A stretch of 64,000 nt of DNA from Arthrobacter sp. FW305-BF8 (GCF_021789315.1 NZ_CP084561.1:2046001-2110000), one strand, 5' to 3'. Shown: positions 26,592-38,044, counted from the first letter of the stretch. The notes: a model not told the origin generated them from the sequence alone. Made by a program: numbers and translations.

Positions 26592-26891
26592 GTGCCGACT
26601 GATTATGATGCGCCGCGGAAGTCCGAAGAGGACCTCAGCGAGGACTCGATTGAGGAGCTGAAGACCCGCCGTGTGGAGAAACCGACGGCGGTGGTGGAGG
26701 AGGACGAGACCGACCTCGCGGAAGGCTTCGAGCTTCCCGGAGCGGACCTGTCCGGCGAGGAGCTGACGGTCCGCGTGATGCCTGCCCAGGCCGACGAATT
26801 TACGTGTGCCACGTGCTTCCTGGTCCGGCACCGCTCCCAGATCGCACGCGAAAGGAACGGACTGCTTTACTGCCGTGATTGTGAAGGCTAG
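26592..26891 (+). CDS. DUF4193 family zinc-binding protein
   Basis: A 99-aa actinobacterial protein starting PTDYDAPRKSEEDLSEDS, acidic in the middle, with two cysteine pairs, CATC and CRDC, near the C-terminus that probably bind zinc. Function unknown. Two in-frame GTG codons are possible: 26586 (5 nt from AGAGAGG) and 26592 (11 nt); the second matches the usual MATDYDAPRK start and is used here. The family is conserved beside sepH, DUF3093 and dut. Confidence 0.85.
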   Translation: MPTDYDAPRKSEEDLSEDSIEELKTRRVEKPTAVVEEDETDLAEGFELPGADLSGEELTVRVMPAQADEFTCATCFLVRHRSQIARERNGLLYCRDCEG

Positions 26892-26909
26892 GCGCGACTG
26901 AGATGGCCA

Positions 26910-26977
26910 GGGGCCTGTGCGAGCTAGGGGCCTGTGAGAGCCGGGCGCCTGTGAGAGCTAGGGGCCGGTGAGGGCCG
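26910..26977. repeat. Four imperfect 17-bp tandem repeats
   Basis: Units at 26910, 26927, 26944 and 26961, consensus GGGGCCTGTGAGAGCYR, with 2-4 changes each. They fill the spacer between the convergent DUF4193 and DUF3093 genes and end 9 nt before the DUF3093 stop. Confidence 0.85.
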
Positions 26978-26986
26978 GGCGTCTGC

Positions 26987-27475
26987 CTACTTCCCGTTGA
27001 TGGCGGCCGCGAGTTCCTCGGGGCGGCGGGTCGACGTCAGCCAGTACGGCGTGGGGTCCGACGGGTCGGTGATCTCGATCCTGACCACCGGGTCGATCCA
27101 CCCCCGGATGCACATGTAGGCGACGCCGTTCAGGCGTGTGCCGCGCTCCGCCGTCGCCTCTTTGCCGCGGTGCGCCGCAGCCCCGCCGATCAGGCTGCGT
27201 TCGATGCTGGCCCGGCCCACCTGAACGGTGCGCGTGGTCACGGACACTGACGGCGTGGACAGCACGAGCAGTACGGCTTCGATGGCGAACAGAACAGCAG
27301 CCGCCGTGAAGCCGGCCACCATGCTGATGGGGGCGAAGACCAGTATGCCGGCCGATGCAATGCCCAAGGCAACAACCCAAATCCAGGCGCCGGGCCACAG
27401 CTTCTCGGAGAAAAGCACGGTTTCGTCCGGTGAAGACGGGTTGCGGGAAGGGACGGCGGCGCTTGATTCGGGCAT
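26987..27475 (-). CDS. DUF3093 membrane protein
   Basis: A 162-aa protein with two adjacent transmembrane helices (about 30-75: WIWVVALGIASAGILVFAP, then GFTAAAVLFAIEAVLLVLS) and a C-terminal cytoplasmic domain containing WIDPVVRIEITDPSDPTPYW, the conserved DUF3093 signature. Function unknown. It is divergent from dut, as in other actinobacteria. A TAAGCT sits exactly 6 nt before the ATG, suggesting a leaderless transcript. Confidence 0.87.
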   Translation of the reverse strand: MPESSAAVPSRNPSSPDETVLFSEKLWPGAWIWVVALGIASAGILVFAPISMVAGFTAAAVLFAIEAVLLVLSTPSVSVTTRTVQVGRASIERSLIGGAAAHRGKEATAERGTRLNGVAYMCIRGWIDPVVRIEITDPSDPTPYWLTSTRRPEELAAAINGK

Positions 27476-27481
27476 GCCCCC

Positions 27482-27487
27482 AGCTTA
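27482..27487 (-). promoter_or_regulatory. -10 element TAAGCT, leaderless layout
   Basis: Minus-strand TAAGCT, six nucleotides, then ATG at 27475. No ribosome-binding sequence is visible. Confidence 0.55.
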
Positions 27488-27552
27488 GTGGCCAGTCGTG
27501 CGTGCCTTCTGCAGTAGGAGGAGTCAGAGGAGTAGTAGGACTCACGGCGCGA

Positions 27553-27558
27553 TAGAGT
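27553..27558 (+). promoter_or_regulatory. Possible -10 TAGAGT before dut
   Basis: TAGAGT followed by 8 nt and the GTG at 27567; close to, but not exactly, the leaderless spacing of six seen elsewhere in this window. Confidence 0.4.
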
Positions 27559-27566
27559 GTGGGACT

Positions 27567-28139
27567 GTGACTGACGAATCAACGGCCATGACATCCCTCG
27601 CGCAGCAGGCTCCAGCACAGCAGGCTCCAGTGCAGCAGGCCCCCGCGGCTGCAGCGCAGCCCCCCAGGGCGGAATTCGGAGCACCCACGGTGCAGGTGCA
27701 GCTGAAAATGCTCGACGACGGCCTGGAAGCGCCGTCGTACGCCCACCCCGGTGACGCCGGGGCGGATCTGCGTGCCCGCGAGGACGTGGTGCTCGAACCG
27801 GGCGAACGGCGCCTCGTCCCCACCGGAGTATCGATCGCACTGCCGGATGGCTTTGTAGCCCTCATCCACCCCCGCTCGGGTCTCGCCACCAAGCACGGCC
27901 TGACAGTCGTTAATGCACCGGGGACTGTCGACGCCGGGTACCGCGGAGAGATCGCGGTGACGCTGCTCAACACCGACCGGGACCAGGCCATAGAACTGCG
28001 GCGCGGCGATAGAATTGCACAGATGGTGATCCAGCGCGTGGAGCACGCGCAGTTCGTCGCCGTGGGGGAGCTGAACGACTCTGTCCGCGGTGCCGGCGGG
28101 TTCGGCTCCACGGGCGGGTTTGCCGTTCCGGGCACGTAG
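27567..28139 (+). CDS. dut: dUTP diphosphatase
   Basis: Hydrolyses dUTP to dUMP and PPi, keeping uracil out of DNA and supplying dTMP synthesis. The 190-aa trimeric-type dUTPase shows the five motifs: HPGDAGADLRA, PRSGLATKHG, GTVDAGYRGEI, GDRIAQMVI and the Gly-rich RGAGGFGSTG. It has an unusual 40-residue N-terminal extension with a QQAP repeat (about 12-30). GTG 27567 is chosen because no ribosome site fits other codons and a -10 lies just upstream; ATG 27588 is an alternative. It begins the operon with DUF3710, the OB protein and DUF3159. Confidence 0.94.
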   Translation: MTDESTAMTSLAQQAPAQQAPVQQAPAAAAQPPRAEFGAPTVQVQLKMLDDGLEAPSYAHPGDAGADLRAREDVVLEPGERRLVPTGVSIALPDGFVALIHPRSGLATKHGLTVVNAPGTVDAGYRGEIAVTLLNTDRDQAIELRRGDRIAQMVIQRVEHAQFVAVGELNDSVRGAGGFGSTGGFAVPGT

Positions 28140-28212
28140 CGGCACAACACCGGCTTAGCTGCACACCCGCGATTCGGGGCGCGCGACACGATCACAACTA
28201 AGGAGACAACGC

Positions 28213-28926
28213 ATGGTTTTTGGGCGGGGCAAGAAAGCCAAGAAGCAGGAATCGGCAGAACCGGAGGACGTCCAGGATGACGCCACCCCGGATGCGGCCG
28301 GCAATGCCGCGGACGACCGCAGGGCCAATGGCCCATTCGACGTCTCCGAGATCAGCAGCCGCGACGGCTATGTGGACCTCGGCGCCCTGCTCATTGCCCC
28401 GCGCGACGGACTCCAGCTCCGGCTCGAAGTTGAGGAAGCAACCCAGCGCGTCGTTGCCGTGACCATGGACCTTGAGGGGTCGAGCCTGCAGCTGCAGGCA
28501 TTTGCCGCGCCCCGGTCCGAAGGGCTCTGGGACGAGATCCGGGAGCAGCTCGGGCAGTCTGTCGGCGGCCAGGGCGGCCAGGTTGAGGAGATCCCGGGAG
28601 AGTACGGCGTCGAACTCGTGGCCAAGCTGCCGGCGGGCGCCCCGGACGGCAGCCAAGGTTACCGCGCAGCCCGCTTCATCGGCGTCGACGGCCCCCGCTG
28701 GTTCCTTCGCGGCGTTTTCGGCGGCGAGGCCGCGCTGGACCGGGAAGCAGCTGCAGGCCTCGAGGACCTGTTCCGGAAAATCGTCGTCATCAGGGGCGAG
28801 AACCCCATGCCGCCCCGCGAACTGTTGCAGCTGCGCCTGCCCAAGGACGCCGCCGGACCCGTGCCCCCTGCAGAGCCGGACTTCGAGCAGCCCGAGCGCG
28901 GGCCGGAGATCACCCAGATTGGTTGA
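28213..28926 (+). CDS. DUF3710 family protein
   Basis: A 237-aa soluble protein: basic start (FGRGKKAKKQE), an acidic Asp-rich region to about 40, then the conserved core beginning GPFDVSEI and containing LEGSSLQLQAFAAPRSEGLW, the DUF3710 signature. Function unknown, but the gene is consistently next to dut and the OB-fold protein in actinobacteria. A strong AAGGAG lies 8 nt before ATG 28213. The 3' end overlaps the next start. Confidence 0.88.
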   Translation: MVFGRGKKAKKQESAEPEDVQDDATPDAAGNAADDRRANGPFDVSEISSRDGYVDLGALLIAPRDGLQLRLEVEEATQRVVAVTMDLEGSSLQLQAFAAPRSEGLWDEIREQLGQSVGGQGGQVEEIPGEYGVELVAKLPAGAPDGSQGYRAARFIGVDGPRWFLRGVFGGEAALDREAAAGLEDLFRKIVVIRGENPMPPRELLQLRLPKDAAGPVPPAEPDFEQPERGPEITQIG

Positions 28927-29248
28927 TGCAGGCGGCCCGCAGGACCAGGCGGTACCCATCCGCGGGCTGCCGGAGCGCGGGCGCGTCCTGTGCCACGGAT
29001 TTATCGAGTCGGTCACCTACGCGCCCCCCTCGCAGGTGGCAGCCTTCATGGCCATTGTCTCGGACCACGACACCCCAGTCACAGAACGGCGTAGGCGGCT
29101 GCGGGTCATCTGGCTTGGCCGCCGCCGCATTCCGGGGATTGACGCCGGGACGGAACTCAAACTCGAAGGCATGCTGACCGTAAAAGAAGGCTTGCCCACC
29201 ATGTTCAACCCCCGCTACGAGATACTGTCCCGCCAGGAGAACCAATGA
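28919..29248 (+). CDS. OB-fold nucleic-acid-binding protein
   Basis: A small protein of about 109 aa whose core ERGRVLCHGFIESVTY, RLRVIWLGRRRIPGIDAG and LEGMLTVKEGLPTMFNPRYE forms an OB fold of the kind found in helicase/tRNA-binding domains. The equivalent mycobacterial gene sits in the same position. The start is uncertain: no ATG is in frame, and TTG 28919, overlapping the DUF3710 stop, is the best fit to the family N-terminus. Its last bases overlap the start of the DUF3159 gene as ATGA. Confidence 0.8.
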   Translation: MVDAGGPQDQAVPIRGLPERGRVLCHGFIESVTYAPPSQVAAFMAIVSDHDTPVTERRRRLRVIWLGRRRIPGIDAGTELKLEGMLTVKEGLPTMFNPRYEILSRQENQ

Positions 29249-30000
29249 CTTTGCCTGAGAACCCCGATTCGGGGCCGGGTCGCGAAGAGCCCAAGCCCGC
29301 GCCCGAGAACCCGGGTTTTGCAGGGCTGGCCGAGGACTACGCGTCCAAGGCAGGGCTGCACCGCACCCACGACGGCCGCATCGACGTGCTCAAGAGCGCC
29401 GGTGGGTACCAGGGCATCGCCGAGAGCATCCTGCCCGGCCTGGTCTTCCTGGTCGCCTTCACCGCCAGCAGTGCCCTGACGCCGTCGCTCATTGCTGCGT
29501 TGGGCACCGCCGCCGTCTTCACGGTGGTCCGGCTCGTGCAGCGCCGTCCGCTGACCCAGGCACTGGCCGGCGTCGTCGGTGTGGGCATCTCCGCGTGGTT
29601 CGCCAACACCACCGGCAAGGCCGAAAACTTTTATCTTCCCGGATTCCTGACCAACGCGGCCTACATCGTGGCGATGGTCATCTCCATCGCCGTCCGCTGG
29701 CCGATCGCGGGCCTGCTGTTCGGGTTCATCCGGAACGAAGGCCTGGACTGGCGCAAGGACCCGGCCCGGGTCCGCGCCTACCGGCTGGGCACCTGGATCA
29801 TCGTCGGCGTGCTGCTGCTTCGCCTGGTGGTGCAGGTTCCCCTGTACCTGATGGGTCCGGACGGGCTGGCGGCATTGGCCACCACCAGGCTCATCATGGG
29901 AGCGCCGCTGTACATCCTCGGTGTGTGGCTCGCCTGGCTCATCACCCGGCCCGCGGCAACGCCTGACGGTCAGCCGTCGAAGCCGTCATCATCCAGCTGA
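29245..30000 (+). CDS. DUF3159 membrane protein
   Basis: A 251-aa protein with a proline-rich soluble N-terminus of about 60 residues and five to six transmembrane helices. IAESILPGLVFLVAFTASSA and GLLFGFIRNEGLDWRKDP are characteristic of DUF3159, an unstudied actinobacterial family often linked to the TrkA-like pair. Start ATG overlaps the stop of the OB gene. Its last 31 nt overlap the 3' end of the convergent TrkA gene. Confidence 0.88.
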   Translation: MTLPENPDSGPGREEPKPAPENPGFAGLAEDYASKAGLHRTHDGRIDVLKSAGGYQGIAESILPGLVFLVAFTASSALTPSLIAALGTAAVFTVVRLVQRRPLTQALAGVVGVGISAWFANTTGKAENFYLPGFLTNAAYIVAMVISIAVRWPIAGLLFGFIRNEGLDWRKDPARVRAYRLGTWIIVGVLLLRLVVQVPLYLMGPDGLAALATTRLIMGAPLYILGVWLAWLITRPAATPDGQPSKPSSSS

Positions 30001-30776
30001 TCTGACCGGCCCAGCTGATCCGCGGTTGCCGGGGCCGCTGCTGCGCCGCCCTGCCCCTCACCGGAACCGTTCCCCTCGCCTGAACCGTTCCCCTCACTGG
30101 GCGCGTTCCCTTCGCCGGAGCCGGGTGAGAGGAGCTCGCGCAACTGGTTTTCGGCCGCGATGGTGGTGACGAAAAACAGCTCGTCGCCGCCGTCAATGAC
30201 ATCGTCCCGGCTGGGCGTGATCGGTGCCTGGTCCCGCAGGATAGCCACCAGCGTGGAGTCCTCGGGCCAGTCGATGTCGCCCACCGTCAGCCCGATGGCG
30301 TGGGAGTCATGCGGCACGGTGAACTCGACGAGTGATGACACACCTGTTTGCAGGGTCAGCAACCGGACGAGGTCGCCGATCTCAACGGCTTCCTCGACCA
30401 GGGCCGTCATGAGCTGCGGCGTGTTCACGGCAACGTCCACGCCCCAGGAGTCATTGAACATCCAGTCGTTCTTCGGGTTGTTTACGCGTCCCACGGTGCG
30501 TCCGATGCCGAACTCGGTCTTGGCCAGCAGCGAGACGACGAGGTTCACCTTGTCATCGCCGGTGGCGGAAACCACCACGTCCGCGTCCTCGAGCTTGGCG
30601 TCCTGCAGGGTGCTGAGCTCACAGGCGTCGCCCACCAGCCAGTGCGCGCCGCGCAGGCCGCTGCGCCCGATCACTTCGGGCTTCAGGTCGATCAGCAGGA
30701 TCTCGTGTTTGTGGGCCAGCAGCTCACGGGCAATCGAGGAGCCGACGCTTCCGGCCCCGACGATGACGACTTTCAC
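29970..30776 (-). CDS. TrkA-family potassium uptake regulator (RCK domain; CeoC-like)
   Basis: A 268-aa NAD-binding RCK protein that gates or regulates K+ transport. The N-terminal Rossmann motif is VVIVGAGSVGSSIARELL, with the acidic end of strand 2 at LLIDLK; a C-terminal RCK_C part follows from about 140. The final 50 residues are an unusual tail made of SGEGN-type repeats and an acidic end, read through sequence that overlaps the convergent DUF3159 gene. The GTG start directly follows the stop of the other TrkA gene (TAAGTG), with AAGGAG upstream. Confidence 0.9.
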   Translation of the reverse strand: MKVVIVGAGSVGSSIARELLAHKHEILLIDLKPEVIGRSGLRGAHWLVGDACELSTLQDAKLEDADVVVSATGDDKVNLVVSLLAKTEFGIGRTVGRVNNPKNDWMFNDSWGVDVAVNTPQLMTALVEEAVEIGDLVRLLTLQTGVSSLVEFTVPHDSHAIGLTVGDIDWPEDSTLVAILRDQAPITPSRDDVIDGGDELFFVTTIAAENQLRELLSPGSGEGNAPSEGNGSGEGNGSGEGQGGAAAAPATADQLGRSDQLDDDGFDG

Positions 30777-31448
30777 TTAGGACTCCTTGGCGGGGGCTTT
30801 GGCGAGGATGTGGGCGACTTCGGACGTGCGGTCCGCCCGCAGCATGGCGTGCACGCTATCGCCGTCCTGGTAGGAAGTGCCCGCGGCGGGCAGCATCCCC
30901 TCGCCGAACCTGGTCAGGTAGGCGACCCGGACGTCGGCCACCTTTTCGATGGAGGAAACGGGATGGCCCACCCATTCCGGGTGGAGGTCGAGTTCGGCCA
31001 GCACGAGGCGGCCGGAGGGGTCGCGGAAGTCTCCGGCGAGGTGTTGTTCGGGAAGGATGCGGCGCAGGACCTGGTCGGCGCTCCAGCGCACCGCGGCCAC
31101 CGTGGGGATGCCCAGGCGCTGGTAAATTTCGGCGCGGCCGGGATCGTAGATGCGGGCCACGACGTGCGGCACGTGGAATGTCTCGCGCGCCACCCTGGTG
31201 GCCAGGATATTGGAGTTGTCGCCGCTGGAGACCGCCGCAAAGGCATAGGCGTCGGCAACGCCTGCCTGCTTCAGGGTGTCGCGGTCAAAGCCGACGCCGG
31301 TGACTTTCCTGCCGGTGAAGCCCGAGCGGAGGCGGCGGAAGGCGCGATCGTCCTGGTCGATGATGGCCACCGAATGGCCGGCATCCTCGAGCGTGTGCGC
31401 CAAGGTGGCCCCGACGCGTCCACAACCCATGATCACGAAGTGCGCCAC
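30777..31448 (-). CDS. TrkA-family potassium uptake protein (CeoB-like)
   Basis: A 223-aa RCK protein beginning AHFVIMGCGRVGATLAHTLE, with the Gly-rich NAD site and IIDQDDRAF. First gene of the two-gene trk operon; paired RCK subunits of this kind in mycobacteria are called CeoB/CeoC. The GTG at 31448 has GAGGAG at a good distance, so the longer frame to 31514 is rejected. The operon is divergent from an APC permease, which may be the transporter these subunits regulate. Confidence 0.9.
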   Translation of the reverse strand: MAHFVIMGCGRVGATLAHTLEDAGHSVAIIDQDDRAFRRLRSGFTGRKVTGVGFDRDTLKQAGVADAYAFAAVSSGDNSNILATRVARETFHVPHVVARIYDPGRAEIYQRLGIPTVAAVRWSADQVLRRILPEQHLAGDFRDPSGRLVLAELDLHPEWVGHPVSSIEKVADVRVAYLTRFGEGMLPAAGTSYQDGDSVHAMLRADRTSEVAHILAKAPAKES

Positions 31449-31530
31449 GCGTTCTCTCCTCAACTCTCGCCGACTGCTCCGTAAGACTCTACCGCCGGAA
31501 ACCTGCCATGACATCGCGTGCGAATCAGAC

Positions 31531-31536
31531 TAACTT
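31531..31536 (+). promoter_or_regulatory. -10 element TAACTT, leaderless layout
   Basis: TAACTT, exactly six nucleotides, then GTG 31543. This argues for 31543 rather than the GTG one codon earlier. Confidence 0.5.
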
Positions 31537-31542
31537 TGTGTG

Positions 31543-33519
31543 GTGCTGACAATTCTGAATGCCGCGAAGCGCGTGCTGGTGGGGAGGCCCTTCCGGAACG
31601 ACAGAATGGCCCACACGCTCCTGCCGAAGAGGATCGCGCTGCCCATCTTCGCCTCGGATGCACTGTCCTCCGTTGCCTACGCTCCCGATGAGATTCTCCT
31701 CACGCTGGCTTTGGCCGGCGTGAGCGCCGTGGCCTTCTCCCCGATCGTGGGCCTGGCTGTCATGGTGGTCCTGCTGACCGTGGTGGCGTCCTACCGCCAG
31801 AACGTCCACGCCTACCCCTCAGGCGGAGGCGACTACGAGATCGCCAACGAGAACCTGGGCAAGTACGCCGGACTGACCGTGGCGTCAGCGCTGCTCGTGG
31901 ACTACGTGCTCACGGTTGCCGTGTCCATGTCATCCGCGGCCGCCTACCTCACCACCGCCATCCCGTCACTCCATGGCCAGCAGGCAATAATCGCCACTAT
32001 CGGCGTGGTGATCCTGGCGCTGGTCAACCTGCGCGGCATCAAGGAAGCCGGCAGCGTCTTCGCGGTGCCGACGTACATCTTCATGGCATCCATCCTGGGC
32101 ATGACCGCCGTCGGCATCTTCCAGGCCGCTACCGGCCAGCTGGGCCGGGCGCCGTCGGCTGCCTTCGAGATTGTGCCCGCCGCCGGTTTCGACGAGGGCC
32201 TCGTCGGACTCGCGGGCGCATTCCTGCTGCTCCGGGCTTTCTCGTCCGGTGCCGCCGCCCTGACAGGTGTGGAAGCCATCAGCAATGGGGTGCCGAACTT
32301 CCAGAAGCCCAAGAGCAAGAACGCGGCCACCACGCTTCTGCTGCTCGGGATCATCGCCTCGGCCATGCTGGCAGGAATCATCTATCTGGCCAACGCCACC
32401 AAAGTGCACATCGTGCTGGACCCGGCCACCGAATTCCTGCTCAACGGGCAGCCGTTGCCCGAGGGCTACATCCAGAACCCGGCCATCAGCCAGATCGCGC
32501 AGACCATCTTCGGTGCCGGCTCCATTCCGTTCTACATCGTGGTCGCGGCTACGGGCGTCATCCTCGTCTTTGCCTCCAACACGGCCTTCAACGGCTTCCC
32601 GGTGCTGGGCTCCATCCTCGCCCAGGACGGATACCTGCCGCGGCAGCTGCGTACCCGCGGCGACAGGCTCGCCTTCAGCAACGGCGTGCTTGCCCTGGCG
32701 GCCGGCGCCCTGGTCCTGATCCTGTCCTTTAATGCCGACGTCACCAAGCTCATCCAGCTTTACATCGTCGGCGTTTTCATCTCGTTTACGGCCAGCCAGC
32801 TGGGCATGGTCCGGCACTGGGGCCGCGAGCTGAAGCTGGCCAAGGACAAGGCCGTCCGGCGCAGGATGATCAAGTCGCGAACCATCAACATGATCGGCTT
32901 CGGTATGACCGCGCTGGTGCTGGTGATCGTGCTGATCACCAAGTTCGAACAGGGTGCCTGGATTGCCCTGCTCGCCATGTTCGTCCTGTTCCTCATCATG
33001 TGGAGCATCCGCGCCCACTACGACAACGTGGCCAAGGAGCTGGCGGTCGATGAGGATTCGTCGCCGCGCGCGCTGCCCACCCGCGTGCACGCAGTGCTGC
33101 TGGTGTCCCACGTGCGCAAGCCCGTGCTCCGCGCCCTTGCTTATGCCCGGGCTTCCCGGCCGTCGCGGCTGGACGCCATCACGGTGGACATCAATGCCGA
33201 GGAAACAGCGCACACCCTTGCCGACTGGGAGAAACTGGAGATCCCGGTTCCGCTGACCATCCTGGCCAGCCCCTACCGCGAGACGGTCACGCCGATCATG
33301 GACTACATCAAGAACATGCGCCGGGACTCGCCGCGCGACCTGATCGTGGTCTACATCCCCGAGTACGTGGTGGGCAAATGGTGGGAGCAGCTGGTGCACA
33401 ACCAGACAGCCCTCCGCATCAAGACCCGGCTCCACTTCGAGCCCGGCGTCATGGTTGCCAGCGTCCCCTGGCAGCTCAAATCATCCGAAGAAGCCAAGAG
33501 ACTGCAGGACATTCAATGA
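31543..33519 (+). CDS. APC-family permease, probable K+/amino-acid transporter
   Basis: A 658-aa membrane protein with about 12 transmembrane helices (residues 30-500) and a cytosolic C-terminal domain of 150 residues. LPIFASDALSSVAYAPDEIL and the helix-1/helix-6 breaks place it in the APC superfamily, in the subgroup resembling KimA-type potassium importers, although this is inference. It is divergent from two TrkA/RCK genes, a conserved arrangement in actinobacteria. GTG 31543 is set by the -10 spacing; GTG 31540 is possible. The stop overlaps the RNA methyltransferase start. Confidence 0.87.
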   Translation: MLTILNAAKRVLVGRPFRNDRMAHTLLPKRIALPIFASDALSSVAYAPDEILLTLALAGVSAVAFSPIVGLAVMVVLLTVVASYRQNVHAYPSGGGDYEIANENLGKYAGLTVASALLVDYVLTVAVSMSSAAAYLTTAIPSLHGQQAIIATIGVVILALVNLRGIKEAGSVFAVPTYIFMASILGMTAVGIFQAATGQLGRAPSAAFEIVPAAGFDEGLVGLAGAFLLLRAFSSGAAALTGVEAISNGVPNFQKPKSKNAATTLLLLGIIASAMLAGIIYLANATKVHIVLDPATEFLLNGQPLPEGYIQNPAISQIAQTIFGAGSIPFYIVVAATGVILVFASNTAFNGFPVLGSILAQDGYLPRQLRTRGDRLAFSNGVLALAAGALVLILSFNADVTKLIQLYIVGVFISFTASQLGMVRHWGRELKLAKDKAVRRRMIKSRTINMIGFGMTALVLVIVLITKFEQGAWIALLAMFVLFLIMWSIRAHYDNVAKELAVDEDSSPRALPTRVHAVLLVSHVRKPVLRALAYARASRPSRLDAITVDINAEETAHTLADWEKLEIPVPLTILASPYRETVTPIMDYIKNMRRDSPRDLIVVYIPEYVVGKWWEQLVHNQTALRIKTRLHFEPGVMVASVPWQLKSSEEAKRLQDIQ

Positions 33520-34889
33520 GCCCGGACACCCAGACCACCTCCACCGGACTCGAACTGGTGGTCGACGTCGGCCCCGTCGCCCACGGCGGACACTGCGTTG
33601 CCCGCCATGAGGGCCGCGTGGTCTTCGTCCGCCACGGCATCCCGGGGGAGCGGGTGCGGGTCCGGCTCACCGACGCCGAAGAGAAGGCCAAGTTCTGGCG
33701 GGCGGACGTTGTGGAAGTCCTCGATGCCTCGCCGGACCGGGTGCCGCACTTCTGGCGGACCGCCGATTCCGCAAGCTCCTGGGCGCGTGGGCGCCCGCCG
33801 GTCGGCGGCGCCGAACTTGGCCACGTATCGCTGCAGCGCCAGCGGAGCCTCAAGTCAGAGGTGCTGGCCGAACAGCTTAGCCGGCTGGCCGGCGTCGAAC
33901 TCTCCCCGGACGTGGAAGCGGTCGGACAAGCCGCAAAGACAGCCGGTGCCGGAAACACGGACGACGGCGGGGCCGGCCTTGCGTGGCGCACGCGCGCCAG
34001 CTTTGGCGTCACCCAGAACGGCCGGCTTGGCATGCACGCCCACCGCTCCGACCAGGTGATCCCCGTACAGGAAATGCCGCTGGCCGTCGACGGCATCAAC
34101 GCCCTGCGGCTGTGGGATGTGGACCTTCAGGGCATCGAGCGGGTGGAGGTGGCCGCCCCTGCCAACGGCTCGCGACCGCTCGTGCTGCTCGCCCCCGCCC
34201 CCGGGACCCGCGCCAAACGGCTGAACTCCATCCTGGCCCAGCTTCCGGCGGACGTGTCCGTGGCCAGTTACGATCCGCTCAAAAATGAGACCCTGCAGCT
34301 CCGCGGCCGGACCTGGGTCCAGGAATCTGCGGCCGGCCACGACTACCGGGTCACGGGTGCAGGGTTCTGGCAGATCCACCGCGACGCGCCGGAAACCCTG
34401 GTGGGGGCCGTCACTGGATTCCTGCACGAGGGCGGGTTCCTCGAACCCGGTGCCGCGGTGGCGGACCTCTACGCCGGAGCGGGGCTGTTCACGGCGCCGC
34501 TGGCAGACGCGGTGGGGGAGACCGGATCCGTCCTGTCGGTGGAGGGCGCCCCGGGCACCAGCCGGGACGCGCGGAAGAACCTGCACGGTGCACCGCAGGT
34601 GGAGATCGTGCAGGGCAAGGTGGAACGGGTGCTCCGCCAGCGGCCCCGCCAGTTCGACGCCCTCATTCTCGACCCGCCGCGCGCCGGTGCGGGCAAGGCC
34701 GTGGTCAGCCAGCTGATTGCCTCAAGCCCCCGCGCCATTGCCTATGTGTCCTGCGACCCGTCGTCGTTCGCACGAGACATTGGTTACTTCCAGGCGGGCG
34801 GTTGGCAACTGTCCGGGCTGCGGGCCTTCGACCTGTACCCGCACACGCACCACCTGGAGACAGTCGCACTGCTGACTCCCCGCGGCTGA
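33516..34889 (+). CDS. Class I SAM-dependent RNA (uracil-5-)methyltransferase, TrmA/RlmD type
   Basis: A 457-aa enzyme expected to methylate C5 of a uridine in rRNA or tRNA. It has an N-terminal TRAM/OB domain (VVDVGPVAHGGHCVARHEG), a SAM-binding motif VADLYAGAGLFTAPLADAVG, and the catalytic DPPRAGA near 386 and SCDPSSFARD near 413 with the nucleophilic Cys. The [4Fe-4S] cysteines of RlmD are not evident. ATG 33516 overlaps the permease stop. RNA target cannot be told from sequence. Confidence 0.9.
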   Translation: MSPDTQTTSTGLELVVDVGPVAHGGHCVARHEGRVVFVRHGIPGERVRVRLTDAEEKAKFWRADVVEVLDASPDRVPHFWRTADSASSWARGRPPVGGAELGHVSLQRQRSLKSEVLAEQLSRLAGVELSPDVEAVGQAAKTAGAGNTDDGGAGLAWRTRASFGVTQNGRLGMHAHRSDQVIPVQEMPLAVDGINALRLWDVDLQGIERVEVAAPANGSRPLVLLAPAPGTRAKRLNSILAQLPADVSVASYDPLKNETLQLRGRTWVQESAAGHDYRVTGAGFWQIHRDAPETLVGAVTGFLHEGGFLEPGAAVADLYAGAGLFTAPLADAVGETGSVLSVEGAPGTSRDARKNLHGAPQVEIVQGKVERVLRQRPRQFDALILDPPRAGAGKAVVSQLIASSPRAIAYVSCDPSSFARDIGYFQAGGWQLSGLRAFDLYPHTHHLETVALLTPRG

Positions 34890-34969
34890 TGTGGCTAGGA
34901 TGGGCCTAGTAGTCCCACGTCGCGCGCCGTATTCCCGGCTGACCCCATGCTCTTGTGTATGACCTTGTA

Positions 34970-34991
34970 CTAGTTAGGACCACCTAACTAG
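34970..34991. promoter_or_regulatory. Palindromic operator upstream of acnA with a TTAGG-N4-CCTAA core
   Basis: Perfect 9-bp arms CTAGTTAGG and CCTAACTAG around ACCA, ending 52 nt before the acnA ATG. The inner TTAGG-N4-CCTAA matches the core of DtxR/IdeR/DmdR iron boxes (Streptomyces consensus TTAGGTTAGGCTCACCTAA) and the site upstream of efeU. Confidence 0.65.
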
Positions 34992-35043
34992 CAAGCGGTC
35001 TACCGCGCGACAAAGATGAAACTGTTGCGAGAGGAGTCCTGCG

Positions 35044-37869
<2,826 letters not shown>

Positions 37870-37907
37870 CGGGATGTAGCCGGGCCAGCCCCGGCAAGCA
37901 GCGCGAT

Positions 37908-37943
37908 GAGGCTCCGGCCGGTCAGCAGACCGGCCGGGGCCTC
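37908..37943 (+). terminator. Terminator hairpin of acnA
   Basis: GAGGCTCCGGCCGGTC pairs with GACCGGCCGGGGCCTC around AGCA with a single mismatch, followed by TTGCCTT. It begins 39 nt after the acnA stop. Confidence 0.8.
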
Positions 37944-38044
37944 TTGCCTTGGTGAAGGCGCTGCCACACGCGCTGGCCCTGCCCGAGTGTCAGCGCGGAG
38001 GCGCTACAGTTAATAGGCATGTCTACCAGCCGAAGGAGGGGCCG

